A stretch of DNA of 64,000 nt from Bidens hawaiensis. Lineage: Eukaryota; Streptophyta; Magnoliopsida; Asterales; Asteraceae. Shown piece by piece: positions 23,327 to 35,751 of the stretch. The stretch spans positions 1 to 64,000 of the forward strand of contig JAIQDT010001728.1 in assembly GCA_021521415.1 (NCBI GenBank). The letters run 5' to 3'. The notes beneath the pieces were generated by a model, which did not search any database, was not told the DNA's origin, and worked only from the letters and a program-made list of their open reading frames with translations. The first letter of the stretch is position 1; every line of letters starts with the position of its first letter. A program made the translations under genes and the position numbers.

Positions 23327-25500
23327 TGTTTGACCATTTCAACCATCACATGCATCTTTACCCTATTTGTATGAACCATACTCTTACCATTATAAAAGTA
23401 AGGCTCCAATTTTGGTTGTTCATCTTCTCCAAATCTCTCTCAAATCCAAGTACTCATCTTCAACATTTTGTTTTTTTGATTTCTTAAGGTCAACTAACTA
23501 TAGTCTTTCATTTTAACTTGTTCATCTAATATTACTAACACTTGAATATGCTGGTACAACATATATATAATACACACCCCTTGTTTCCTTTATTTGTTAC
23601 TTCACCGACTCCGGTTGGTTAAGTTTCGAATGTCATAAGGCAAGGCTTCATGGAGGACTTCGTGTTCTTGATATATATTTACACACACATAACTTATTAT
23701 ACATATCACTTATGACTAACTTCTAACCCTTTTTAGTTTGTTCATCTTATTTACAAGTTCCATGGTGTGGGTTTGTATAAGACTAACCTCGGTTTAACCG
23801 AAACTAGTCCAAACTGGAAACCGAACTTTTGTTTACTAGTTTTGTTAAAGTAGTTGTTTAAACATGTTTATTTCTAGATTTGAGTTTCAAAAATCATTTG
23901 TACAATTTCTTTGATATTAAGCATATGGAATCCATCTATGAACTCGTTGGGAGATGGAAACCGAACTAAACCGAAACTTTTGCTTAAAAGACTTGTAGTT
24001 AACTTTTTAGTTGTAAAATTTAAGTTTTCTTCATTTATAAACCAATATACAAGTTCTATGATATTTGGGAATGTAGAAACCATCTATGAACTATTTGTGA
24101 GATGGAGACCGAACCAAACCGAACTATACCGACTTTTACTTGCTTAAGACACACAAGTGTGTTTTTAGCTATCAAGACTTGTATATTTCTTTAAAAATAG
24201 TTTACAAACTGATTTTAATTATTTTCTTAAGTACTTGGAATTGTTGGATCCAACTTGATCTCATCACATAGTTTGGACCGACAAAACCGAACACTCGCTT
24301 AACGTGCGTTGTTATTTCTAAACAATAGATCTACATACTTGGTTAAGTGTTAGTATATTTTAATGAGTTATCTCATAACAATTAATATGTTGGAAAGTTG
24401 ACTTTGGGTTTGACCATTTGTCAAGACCCGAACCGACAACCCGAACACTCGTTAAAGACCCGTTTTAGTATCTTTGTCCCAAAGGAACTTGCATTTTAGC
24501 ATTTTTCCCATCTTATTACTTAACATTGGTTAAGTAAATATTAAGGTTAGATACTTTAACCCGGTTTCGAGCAAACTTACATTTTTAAAGGATTGTTATT
24601 ATAAATTCTTAAATAGTTACATTTTAAACCTTGAACTTTAATTGTTTACTTTTTGCAATAATTATTTTATTTAGAGATCTTCAAGACAACCATTCTAAAT
24701 CCAAGATTTTATTGTTATTTAGGCCTTGCTCGTTAAACTTCATCCATCCGGTTATTCATCTTTTACCGATCAAGTTTTATACTTGAACGTGAGTAACTTC
24801 ATACCCCGTTTTCTATCTTTTATTTTGGGAGTGACATTTCATCTTATCTAAACTAAATGTTTTATACTTGGGTCTTAAACCACAAACGTTGTTGTATACT
24901 TTACTTGAATAATTTCTCGATTTGGTGTTCTATGCTTATTTGCCTATGTGTTTATCGCTTTTGGATGGTGGAACTATAAATCCTAGACCATTTGGCAACC
25001 CCTCATGGCAAGGTGTCGTTAACGTAATGCAATTAACGATAACTATAAAATCCTAAACTATTTGGCAACCCCTTATAGTTCGGTGTCGCTAACTTGTTAG
25101 CGATAACTATTTATCCAAGTTTATAGCTATTATTTATGGTTTTGTATACTAGGTTTGTGGCTTTTCATACTATATATCTATTGTTCAAACTTATGAATTG
25201 CACACCAACCTTTGTGTTGATAAACTTTATTTTATGAAATGTTACAGGTTTGCATCTAGGTTGATTTTGGAGTTCGGTGAAGAAAACCTCACAAATACCG
25301 TTAGGATATTAGCAAAAATGAACAATATTTGATTTGCTATATTTTGTTGTATTTGACTTATGAATATTTGGTTATGTGACATTTTCGATGTTGTGAAATG
25401 AAATGAGTTTGATAAATATTGTCTCTTTAAATAGTGTCATGCGCTTATGAGCAATCGTTGCACCCCGGCATGTTCCGCCGCCTTTGGTCGGGGTGTGAGA
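23327..25500 (+). repeat. 5' LTR of element C
   Basis: It begins TGTTTGACCATTT and ends CGGGGTGTGAGA (the 3' copy ends GTGACA, so one terminal base has changed). TATAAAAG lies at 23391. Internal near-duplications are present: ATCTATGAACTC and related text at about 23930 and 24080, and the TTTGGCAACCCC segment at about 24990 and 25055. Confidence 0.88.
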
Positions 25501-26441
25501 AATTTGTATCAGAGCCATGACAATTAAGATTGGTGGTTAGACGTAACGACCTAGAATTGTTATGCTTAGGGTCCTATACGTGTGTTCATACGTGTTTACT
25601 CTATTTTATTGTTCAGATCGCATGTTTATTTATGAACTTATTTAAAATTCACCAATATCCTAAATGTTCACATACACACACTTTCATAGTATTTCCAAGG
25701 TATCCTTACCTTAAAACGCAAAAAGTAGATTTTTATTGTGTTTTATGGATTACAAGATTAACTTGGATCCCGTTGTTTCAAATCCCTTAAAGGTTGCTTT
25801 TATATCGGGTTTGTAGCCATCATAGAAAACGAGACATTATAAAATGACCATTTTACAAAAAGATTCCAAGGATCGAAGGTGATTTACTTACCTGGGATGG
25901 TTGAGTTATAATGCTCGTTTTCTAGGCCATAAACCGTGTTTTAAATGTCAATTCTTTAAGTAGTCGAATGCGAGTGTTCCGGTCTCCATCCTAATTTTCG
26001 GTGTTAAAACAATAGTACTATGGTGGTTCGTGTGCTAGTGTTTTGACATGACGTTGTATCTCGATTTATTGTGTTATCATTGTTATTTGAGTCTACAACA
26101 TGAAAAAGTCGCGGTGATCTTGTGCACATGTTTAGACTCCAACGTGGTGTTTTATAAAACCTTTTACTTAGTGTTGGAATATCAAGTCGTGGTGATTTCA
26201 CGCGCGATTTTTCCGACTCTATAAAATCTCAAAAATCTCAAATTTTCAAGCTTTAACTATCTCAAAATCATTTACGTTTTGTTTACGGTTTTGTTATTTA
26301 TAAACAAAGTTTTATATTTTATCTAACACTAACATCTTCTCCATACTAACTCTAGGATTCACAAAAATCAAAAATCTAAATCTTATTTTATTTTATACAC
26401 CTCCGCTAAGACGCCAACCGCGATGGGACTCCACCCGACGA
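25501..26441 (+). other. Primer-binding site and leader of element C
   Basis: TTGTATCAGAGC at 25504-25515 matches the tRNA-Met primer site TGGTATCAGAGC with one mismatch, directly after the LTR. The rest of the leader is noncoding; a chance frame at 25530-25790 has no family resemblance. Confidence 0.7.
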
Positions 26442-27190
26442 ATGGCCGCTCTTGTCGCCAAGCAAATGGCCGCTGTGATTCCCGAACTTATGACCCAAAT
26501 ACAAGCAAACCAACCCACACCCGTTGTTGCACCTATTGAACCCAAACCTGCATCCTACCTGCTTACAATTTACTAGTGCCAACCCGGCCGAATTCTTTGG
26601 AACCAACTGTGCGACTACCTTGTTGCAATGGTTCGAATTTGTGGAGAATGTGTTTTTACACAGCGAATGCCCCGAAGCGAAAAAGACAAACTTCGCTTCA
26701 AGCATATTTAGGGGAACCGCCCTAACATGGTGGGGTAGTGTTATGCACCTCCAAGGTACGGATGTGGCCATGGCTCTTCCATGGGCCGAGCTCAAGGCGC
26801 TCATGAAGAAGAAATTCTGTCCCAAACACGAGCTCCAAAAGCTTGAGGAAGAATTTTGGAACCTAAAGCAAGAAAGTGGTGATAACGCCGCTTACTCACT
26901 CCGTTTCCATGAGTTGAGCATCCTTGTTCCCTATTTGGTTACCCCAACCCAACGTGAAATTGATAAATATATTGGGGGTTTACCGATGAAAATCCGGGAC
27001 TCGGTCATGAGTAGAAAACACGCGAACCTTGAGGAAGCCATCACATTAGCCGGTTGGCTATCGGAAAATCACGTGAAGGCGGGTACCCTAACCCTCAAGA
27101 AAGCAAGTGAGAAAGACAAGCCCGAGCCCGCTCCCCAAACCAAGGTTGAACCCACACCACAAGCCATTAACTACTCAAACTCTTCCCGAC

Positions 27191-27221
<31 letters not shown>

Positions 27222-27777
27222 AAAGAAACCCAAAGCCAACTACCGAAATTATGCTGTCACCCAACCTCAACCACAACAACAAACCCAAACCCTCCCTCAA
27301 AACCGAAAACCTTATGTTGGGAACTCCCCGCTATGTAACACTTGCCAACTTCACCACCCAACAAACTCACCTTGTCGCCAATGTACCATTTGTAACCTAC
27401 TTGGCCATCTCAACACCACATGCCGATCCCCACTAAGAACCCAACCCAACCAACCTAACCAACCAAACCAACCAAGAACTTTTCCCCAAAACTCCCAAAA
27501 CCGATATGCACCCTACCCACCAAACCAACCCCAACCACCCCGAGCTTGTTACAATTGTGGAGATCCAAACCATTTCCGCAACAATTGCCCTCGCCTCACC
27601 TTTGCTAACCAAACCGTGACCGTACCTTACTACCAAACCCAAGCTTACCAAGTTCAAACCTACCAACCCCAAATTCCCCAACTCAATGCACCACTCATCC
27701 AACCCACCCAAGAAATCCAAGCACCACCTCCACCTCCACAACAAGCACCTCAAGTCAACCATGGTAATCAAGGGTGA
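26442..27777 (+). pseudogene. Element C gag
   Basis: The reading starts about 26442 (MAALVAKQMAAVIPELMTQ) and shifts frame by one base near 26560. The retrotrans_gag core follows (SANPAEFFGT, LQWFEFVENVFLHSEC, ALTWWGSV, MKKKFCP, YIGGLPMKIRDSV). An (AAC)n tract at about 27193-27222 encodes poly-Asn. Two Cys-rich motifs follow: CTICNLLGHLNTTC, and the zinc knuckle CYNCGDPNHFRNNC that binds the RNA genome. The frame meets TGA at 27775-27777 where the pol frame continues in phase, so gag and pol were once one ORF. The TGA is probably a decayed CGA. Confidence 0.85.
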
Positions 27778-30700
27778 GCTTTTATGATGAATGCAAATCA
27801 AGCTCAAGTGGAAAACGATGTTGTGAATGGTATGTTTTTGGTGAACTATCATTTGGCTTCTATTTTATTTGATACCGGTGCCGATAGAAGTTTTATTTCA
27901 TTGAAATTTGAGTCGAAACTTGCGATGCCTCGAACTAAACTTTCCCGACCGTTCTCTGTTGAAGTCGCCAATGGAAATTCTATTACCATCAATTCCGTCG
28001 TCCGCGATTGTTCTCTTATTCTTTCTAAGCAGAAATTCTCCATTGATCTCATCCCGATGCAAATGGGTAGCTTTGATGTCATAGTAGGCATGGATTGGTT
28101 ATCTTTACACCGTGCTGAAGTCGTTTGTTTTGATAAATTCATTCGCATCCCGCTCGTCAACGGTAAAATTCTTAAGGTCTTTGGAAACCCAACGCCCCGA
28201 AGGCTAAATCTCATGTCGTGTGCTCAATCGCAAAAGTACTTACGCCAAAAGTATGTTCTGTTTCTAGCTCTCTCGGTGACAAAAGACAAAAAGGAAAGGA
28301 AGATTCAAGATATTCCTATTGTTCGTGATTTCCTTGATGTGTTTCCCGATGATGTTACCGGTCTTCCTCCCGTTCGTCCGATTGAATTCCAAATCGATCT
28401 TGTGCCCGACGCGATCCCCGTGGACAAGGCTCCTTATCGTCTAGCCCCGTCGGAAATGCAAGAACTGTCACACCAACTCGAAGAACTTTCCGATAAAGGA
28501 TTCATTCGTCCAAGCTCTTCTCCTTGGGGCGCTCCCGTTCTCTTCGTGAAAAAGAAGGATGGTTCGTTTCGTATGTGCATTGATTATCGTGAACTTAACA
28601 AGCATACTATTAAAAATCGTTATCCATTGCCACGTATCGACGACTTATTCGACCAACTTCAAGGCGCAACTTGTTTCTCCAAAATTGATCTTTGATCGGG
28701 TTATCATCAATTGCGTGTTCGCGAAGAAGACATTCCAAAAACCGCTTTTCGTACTCGATATGGACATTTTGAATTTTTGGTTATGCCCTTCGGGTTAACA
28801 AATGCACCCGCGGTATTTATGGACCTCATGAACCGTGTTTGCAAACCATTCCTTGATAAATTCGTTATTGTCTTTATTTATGACATCCTTATCTTTTCTA
28901 AATCCAAAGCCGAACATGAACATCATTTGCGTTCCATTCTCGAGCTCCTTAGAAACGAACAACTCTATGCCAAATTATCCAAATGTGAATTTTGGCTCGA
29001 GGAAGTTCAATTTTTGGGACATATCATAAACGACAAAGGTATTCATGTTGATCCCGCTAAAATTGAGGCCGTTAAGGATGGGAAAACTCCAACGACTCCC
29101 ACGGAAATTCGATCCTTCCTCGGTTTTGCCAGATATTATCGTCGTTTCATTCGGAATTTTTCCAAAATCTCTTTGCCTCTTACCTCTCTCACCCATAAGG
29201 GACAACCCTTCGATTGGGGTTCGAAGCAAGAGGAAGCCTTTTGTACTCTCAAGGACATGCTTTGCAATGCTCCCGTTCTAACCCTTCCCGATGGAAACGA
29301 CGATTTTTTTGTATGTTGTGATGTCTCCCATCAAGGCCTTGGTTGTGTTCTCATGCAACGAGGTCAGGTAATCGCATACGCATCAAGGCAACTTAAGGTC
29401 AACGAGAAGAACTATATGACTCACGATCTCGAACTTGGTGCCGTTGTTTTCGCTCTTAAAATCTGGAGACATTACCTTTATGGAACAAAATGTGTGGTTT
29501 TTACCGATCATAAAAGCATTCAACATATTTTTGACCAAAAAGATCTCAACATGAGTCAACGACGATGGGCCGAATTAATTAGTGATTACGATTGCGAGAT
29601 TCGTTACCACCCCGGTAAAGCGAATGTTGTCGCCGATGCCCTAAGTCGAAAGGTTAATGTTAAATCCGTTCTGCTTCTAAGCATTATTGTTCAAACCGAT
29701 CTTCAAATTCGTATCTTTCAAGCTCAACGTACCTCCGTCGAAGAAGGTAATATGTATGACGAAATGTCATGTGGAGCCGAACTTCAACTCGAAACCAAAC
29801 CCGATGGCCTTTTGTATTTTCTCAATCGTTTGTGGGTTCCCGATCGCGATGACCTTCGTACTTGTATTCTAGACGAAGCTCATAATTCGCATTATTCCGT
29901 TCATCCCGGTGCGGATAAGATGTATTTCGATCTTCGTGCTACCTTTTGGTGGCCGGGTATGAAAAAGGACGTAGCGTTGTTTGTATCTAAATGTCTTACT
30001 TGCTCGAAAGTCAAAGCCGAACATCAAAGACCTTTTGGTCTACTCGAGCAACCACCGATTCCCGTTTGGAAATGGGAAGACATTGATATGGACTTTATTA
30101 CCAAATTACCCAAAACCCAAAAAGGCAATGATAGCATTTGGGTAATCATCGATCGATTAACCAAATCTGCTCATTTCATTCCGATCCGCGAGAAGTATTC
30201 TGTCGTGCAGCTTGCTCAAATCTATGTTCGGGAAATCGTATGCTGACACGGTTTGCCATTGTCTATCATCTACGACCGCGATGCCCATTTTACCTCTCAT
30301 TTTTGGCGTTCACTTCAAGAAGCTTTGGGAACACGTCTCGATCTTAGCACCGCTTATCATCCTCAAATGGAAGGTCAATCCGAACGTATAATCCAAACAC
30401 TCGAGGATATGCTACGAGCATGGGTGCTTGATTTCGGTGGGAATTGGGATTCTCATCTTCCGTTCATCGAGTTCTCCTACAACAATCGCTACTACTCTAG
30501 CATTGATGCTGCTCCTTTTCAAGCTCTTTACGGTCGTAAATGTCGTTTCCCCGATTTGTTGGAACGACATCGGTGAAGCTCAAATCACGGGACCCGAAAT
30601 GGTCCAAGAAGCCACCGATGTCATTAATCAAATCCGTAAGAATCTCCTAGCCGCTAGAGATCGTTAGAAGAGTTACGCCGACAAACGGCGAAAACCGATC

Positions 30701-31142
30701 GAATTTAATGTTGACGATCTTGTCCTTCTAAAAATCCCCTTGGAAGGGGGTAGTCCGTTTTGGAAAGAAGGGTAAATTAGCTCCTCGTTTCGTTGGTCCT
30801 TTCAAAATTCTTGAGCGTGTTGGGAAAGTAGCGTATCGACTTGAACTACCGCAAGAACTTGCCGGTGTTCATCCGACATTTCATGTTTCGAATCTTAAAA
30901 AGTGCCTAGCCGAGGGTAATCTCCATTTACCTCTCGACGAAGTTCATGTTGATAAGTCTATGATTATGGTTGAACGACCCGTTGAGATTTTGGATCACAA
31001 CGAGAAGAAAACCAAGCGTAGTCGTATTCGGTTAGTAAAAGTTCGATGGGAATCACGGCGTGGCGCGGAGTTTACTTGGGAACGAGAAGACGCAATGAAA
31101 GAGAAGTATCCACATTTTTTTGCATCATCATCTTCATCTTAA
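27778..31142 (+). pseudogene. Element C pol: protease, RT, RNase H, integrase
   Basis: Protease: [11 protein letters not shown] with DTG at 27871. [31 protein letters not shown]; the FxDD box reads FIYDILIFS because Tyr at 28879-28881 replaces the first Asp. RNase H: DASRQ-type text [42 protein letters not shown]. Integrase: HHCC ([18 protein letters not shown]), then Asp, Asp, Glu in [19 protein letters not shown] and [11 protein letters not shown]. The C-terminus ([17 protein letters not shown]) is a degenerate chromodomain-like tail. Stops are TGA 28693, TGA 30244 and TAG 30665; frameshifts lie near 30546 (extra T) and 30740. All are inactivating. The last frame ends at 31142. Confidence 0.88.
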
Positions 31143-31406
31143 TTTCGGGACGAAATTTCCTAAAGTAGTAGATACTGTGATATTCGTCAATTTCGGGTCT
31201 CGTTTGTATTCGTTTTTTTTCGTTTATCATGTAAACCGACCCATTTTGTAAACCAAAGCTTATGATATAATCAAAATGATGGATTTTATGTTACAATATT
31301 GTTTTACACTTGTTGGGTCTTGAAAACATTCTTTTTGGTCCTTAGAACTCTTTAAAAATGACTTAAACCAAACTTTGGGGACTATTATTGCCATTTACCA
31401 TAAACT
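31143..31406 (+). other. 3' untranslated region of element C
   Basis: A short noncoding stretch ends with CTTTGGGGACTATTATTGCC before the 3' LTR. The purine-rich TTTGGGGAC is a weak candidate for the polypurine tract. Confidence 0.5.
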
Positions 31407-33596
31407 TGTTTGACCATTTCAACCATCACATGCATCTTTACCCTATTTGTATGAACCATACTCTTACCATTATAAAAGCAAGGCTACATACATCATTTTG
31501 GTTGTTCAACTTCTCCAAATCTCTCTCAAATCCAAGTATTTATCTTCAACATTTTGTTATTTTGATTTCTTAAGGTCAACTAACTATAGTCTTTCATTTT
31601 AACTTGTTCATCTAATATTACTAACACTTGAATATGGTGGTACAACATATATATAATACACACCCCTTTTTTTCTTTATTTGTTACTTCACCGACTCCGG
31701 TTGGTTAAGTTTCGAATGTCATAAGGCAAGGCTTCATGGAGGACTTCGTGTTCTTGATATATATTTACACACACATAACTTATTATACATATCACTTATG
31801 ACTAACTTCTAACCCTTTTTAGTTTGTTCATCTTATTTACAAGTTCCATGGTGTGGGTTTGTATAAGACTAACCTCGGTTTAACCGAAACTAGTCCAAAC
31901 TGGAAACCGAACTTTTGTTTACTAGCTTTGTTAAAATAGTTGTTTAAACATGTTTATTGCTAGATTTAAGTTTCAAAAATCATTTTTACAAGTTCTTTGA
32001 TATTAAGCATATGGAATCCATCTATGAACTCGTTGGGAGATGAAAACCGAACTAAACCAAAACTTTTGCTTAAAAGACTTGTAGTTAACTTTTTAGTTGT
32101 AAAATTTAAGTTTTCTTCATTTATAAACCAATATACAAGTTCTATGATATTTGGGCATGTAGAAACCATCTATGAACTATTTATGAGATGGAGACCGAAC
32201 CAAACCGAACTATACCGACTTTTACTCGCTTAAGACACACAAGTGTGTTTTTAGCTATCAAGACTTGTATATTTCTTTAAAAATAGTTTACAAACTGATT
32301 TTAATTATTTTCTTAAGTACTTGGAATTGTTGGATCCAACTTGTTCTCATCTCATAGTTTGGACCGAGAAAACCGAACACTCGCTTAACGTGCGTTGTTA
32401 TTTCTAAACAATAGATCTACATACTTGGTTAAGTGTTAGTATATTTTAATGAGTTATCTCATAACAATTAATATGTTGGAAAGTTGACTTTGGGTTGACC
32501 ATTTGTCAAGACCCGAACAGACAACCCGAACACTCGTTAAAGACCCGTTTTAGTATCTTTGTCCCAAAAGGAACTTGCATTTTAGCATTTTTCCCATCTT
32601 ATTACTTAACATTGGTTAAGTAAATATTAAGGTTAGATACTTTAACCCGGTTTCGAGCAAACTTACATTTTTAAAGGATTGTTATTATAAATTCTTAAAT
32701 AGTTACATTTTAAACCTTGAACTTTAATTGTTTACTTTTTGCAACAATTATTTTATTTAAAGATCTTCAAGACAACCATTCTAAATCCAAGATTTTATTG
32801 TCATTTAGGCCTTGCTCGTTAAACTTCATCCATCCGGTTATTCATCTTTTACCGATCAAGTTTTATACTTGAACGTGAGTAACTTCATACCCCGTTTTCT
32901 ATCTTTTATTTTGGGGGTGACATTTCATCTTATCTAAACTAAATGTTTTATACTTGGGTCTTAAATCACAAACGTTGTTGTATACTTTACTTGAATAATT
33001 GCTCGATTTGGTGTTCTATGCTTATTTGCCTATGTGTTTATCGCTTTTGGATGGTGGAACTATAAATCCTAGACCATTTGGCAACCCCTCATGGAAAGGT
33101 GTCGTTAACGTAATGCAATTAACGATAACTATAAAATCCTAAACTATTTGGCAACCCCTTATAGTTCGGTGTCGCTAACTTGTTAGCGATAACTATTTAT
33201 CCAAGTTTATAGCTATTATTAATGGTTTTGTATACTAGTTTTGTGGCTTTTCATACTATATATCTATTGTTCAAACTTATGAATTGCTCACCAACCTTTG
33301 TGTTGATAAACTTTATTTTATGAAATGTTACAGGTTTGCATCTAGGTTGATTTTGGAGTTCGGTGAAGAAAACGTCACAAATACCGTTAGGATATTAGCA
33401 AAAATGAACAATATTTGATTCGCTATATTTTGTTATATTTTGTTGTATTTGACTTATGAATATTTGGTTATGTGACATTTTCGATGTTGTGAAATGAAAT
33501 GAGTTTGTTAAATATTGTCTCTTTAAATAGTGTCATGCGCTTATGAGCAATCGTTGCACCCCGAAATGTTCCGCCGCCTTTGGTCGGGGTGTGACA
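31407..33596 (+). repeat. 3' LTR of element C
   Basis: 2190 bases, nearly identical to 23327-25500 with scattered substitutions and a few short indels, for example extra ACATACATC-like bases near 31488. It ends GTGACA. TATAAAAG is at about 31471. Confidence 0.88.
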
Positions 33597-35660
33597 TAAT
33601 CTAACCCCTCAACCTGACGAAACCCACGAACTACCAGTCGTGCCTTATTTCGAACAATAACCCCGGTGTCATCTTGCTTGTTTCTGAAGACCCATCTTGT
33701 ATCAAGAGCTTTCTTTCCTTCCAGCAGTTTAACCAATCTCCAAACCTTCAGCTTATCAAACTGATTCAATTCTTCATGCATAGCATCAACCCAATTAGGT
33801 TCCTGAAGAGCCATTTCAACAGTTTATGTGTCCTGTCTGACTTCTGGTGGACACTCCCGCTTCAATGGGACCTATGACATTTTCAATCGGATGATTCTTC
33901 TAGATTCTCGACGGAATTGAATGATCGGAAACATCATTGTTAGGTTGAAGATTTGACACGTTCTCACTACAATCAGCAAGGGGATTCTTCCAGCCAGATG
34001 TCGCCGTACTGTGGGAGTACGAAGTATCGGCAACATATTAATCCAGAATGGCATCGGAAAACAGTGTGCTCCCGAATATCTGACCGATAGAACTCTCCCC
34101 CTCAACAGTAGCAGTATCTTCAGACATGTTCGGCGAACAGTTGGTTTCTGAAGATTCCTTGGGTTGAGTGTCAGTTGTAGATGAATCATTACTTAACTTA
34201 GCGACATCATCATCCAGTAACGGAGAAATGTGAAACACTGTCTGTGAATTATCTTTCGCAGCTTCCACTGTGGGACCACTTGGAGATTCTGTGTTGATGA
34301 CTGGAAACACGTTGAATGGTTTGAAGAGTTCGTTGTAGTCAAATAACCAATCAGGACCAACACGAGCGTCTGTCTCATTTTCTTCTAACCAACGAACTTC
34401 ATAGGACAAAAGAATATGTTTAGTTGATTTGTTGTATACCCTGTAGGCTGTATTACCCGTGTAACCAACAAAATAACACTCATCAGCTGCGGCCCCGAAC
34501 TTTGGAGTAGACTCAAGATTCATTAGTGTGCATGGACAGCCAAACGCTCTGAAGTGTGCGACGGTGGGTTTGTGACCATAAACAATCTCGTATGGAGTCT
34601 TCATTTTGGACTTGTTGATAATAACCCGATTCTGAACATAACATGTTGTATTGATAGCCTCTGCCCAAAAGAACAAAGGCAGTTTAGAGTCACACAACAT
34701 AGTCCTTGCTACCTCGATAAGAGTTCTGTTTCTTCTTTCAGCTACACCGTTTTGTTGTGGTGTTCGAACGGCGCTATACTGACGAAGTACTCCCTTTTAT
34801 GAACAGAAATGATTCAATGATGCATTCTTGAATTCTGTTCTATTGTCACAACGAATTCCTTTCAGCTTCAAGTGCAGTTGGTTCTCCATGAGTATCACGA
34901 ACTTCTTGATTAAATCTGCAGTTTCACTCTTATTTGACAAGAAAAATACCCATGTAAAACGTGAGTTGTCATCAGTAATAACAAGACAATAAGAGCTACG
35001 AGAAAGACCAAAACATGAACTGGTCCGAAAAGGTCCATGTGGAGTAATTGAAAAAGGGATGATATAGTATTAATTAACTTTGGCTTGTGAGATTTTCGAT
35101 GATGTTTACCCAAAGCACAAGCTGCACAATTTTCAGTAGTCACAAAATTCTTGATTGGTAAACCACGTACCAAATTATTTTTAGCAAGACGATTCAGATT
35201 TTTAGTATTAGCATGACCAAGCCGACGATGCCAAAACATTGCATTATGTTCTGACACTTTTGAAAACAAAGAGGTTATTTCGCCAGGAACATTTTTTGTT
35301 CATGTCGATCAAATAAGCATTATATTTTCGTTGTGATCGAACAAGAATCCAGTCTTCTAGTATAATTATACCAGGTTTCAAGATCAGACACTCTTTCTTA
35401 GTAAAGTGAGTTGAAAAATCTTTGTCACAGATTTGTGATACGCTCAACAAACTGTGCTTCAACTCTGGAACAAAATTGACATTTTCAAATTTTAGAACAC
35501 CGTTACTTACAGTACCCTTCTGAGTGATGTTTCCCTTTTCTCCTCCCACAAAGGACACATACCCACCGTTAAAGGTTTGAATGTCGTGTAGTTGGGTAAT
35601 GTCTCCTGTCATGTTCCTGGAAGAGCCACTATCAACATACCAAGGTCTGATGATATTCCT
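33597..35660 (-). pseudogene. Element A pol: protease, integrase, start of RT
   Basis: Minus strand, from right to left. Protease active site: VDSGSSRNMTGD with DSG at 35633-35625. GAG-pre-integrase: FWHRRLGHANTKNLNRL. Integrase: LLHMDLFGPV, then the catalytic Asp (ITDDNSRFTW, reached after a frameshift near 35005), Asp (IRCDNRTEFK) and Glu (NGVAERRNRTLIE). The linker and RT N-terminus include WVDAMHEELNQFDKLKVW and VRNKARLVVRGFRQVEGLDY, where element C cuts in at 33596/33597. Stops and frameshifts occur near 34810, 34040 and 33865. This is the front half of the same pol as 22137-23326. Confidence 0.82.
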
Positions 35661-35751
35661 CCATAACTATTCCTGCACGAAACACGGGATTAGTTAGTTT
35701 TTGGTACCCAGTTCATACTTACACTGGGTGACCCTGATTCATCTACAGTCG

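Larger units (their letters stand above)
23327..33596 (+). mobile_element. Element C: Ty3/gypsy (Tekay/Del-like chromovirus) inserted in A's RT
   Basis: Two LTRs of about 2.18 kb (23327-25500, 31407-33596) enclose a tRNA-Met type primer site, gag and pol in gypsy order (PR-RT-RH-IN). The integrase C-terminus resembles the Tekay/Del group, as do the long LTRs. Orientation is opposite to A. No target duplication is visible: the A sequence is GCATACAAAAA on the left and TAATCTAACC on the right, and about 36 RT codons of A are missing between them. Coding capacity is lost through C-to-T stops and frameshifts although the LTRs are still very similar. Confidence 0.88.

Noticed and set aside
25530..25790. 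Short + strand ORF after C's primer-binding site
   Set aside because: It lies in the leader, resembles no known protein, and the gag core is recognisable only further downstream.
26406..26825. Minus-strand frame of 139 codons
   Set aside because: Antisense shadow of element C gag, whose + strand has clear domain signatures.
27433..27852. Minus-strand frame rich in Leu and Gly
   Set aside because: Shadow of the Pro/Gln-rich gag tail of element C.
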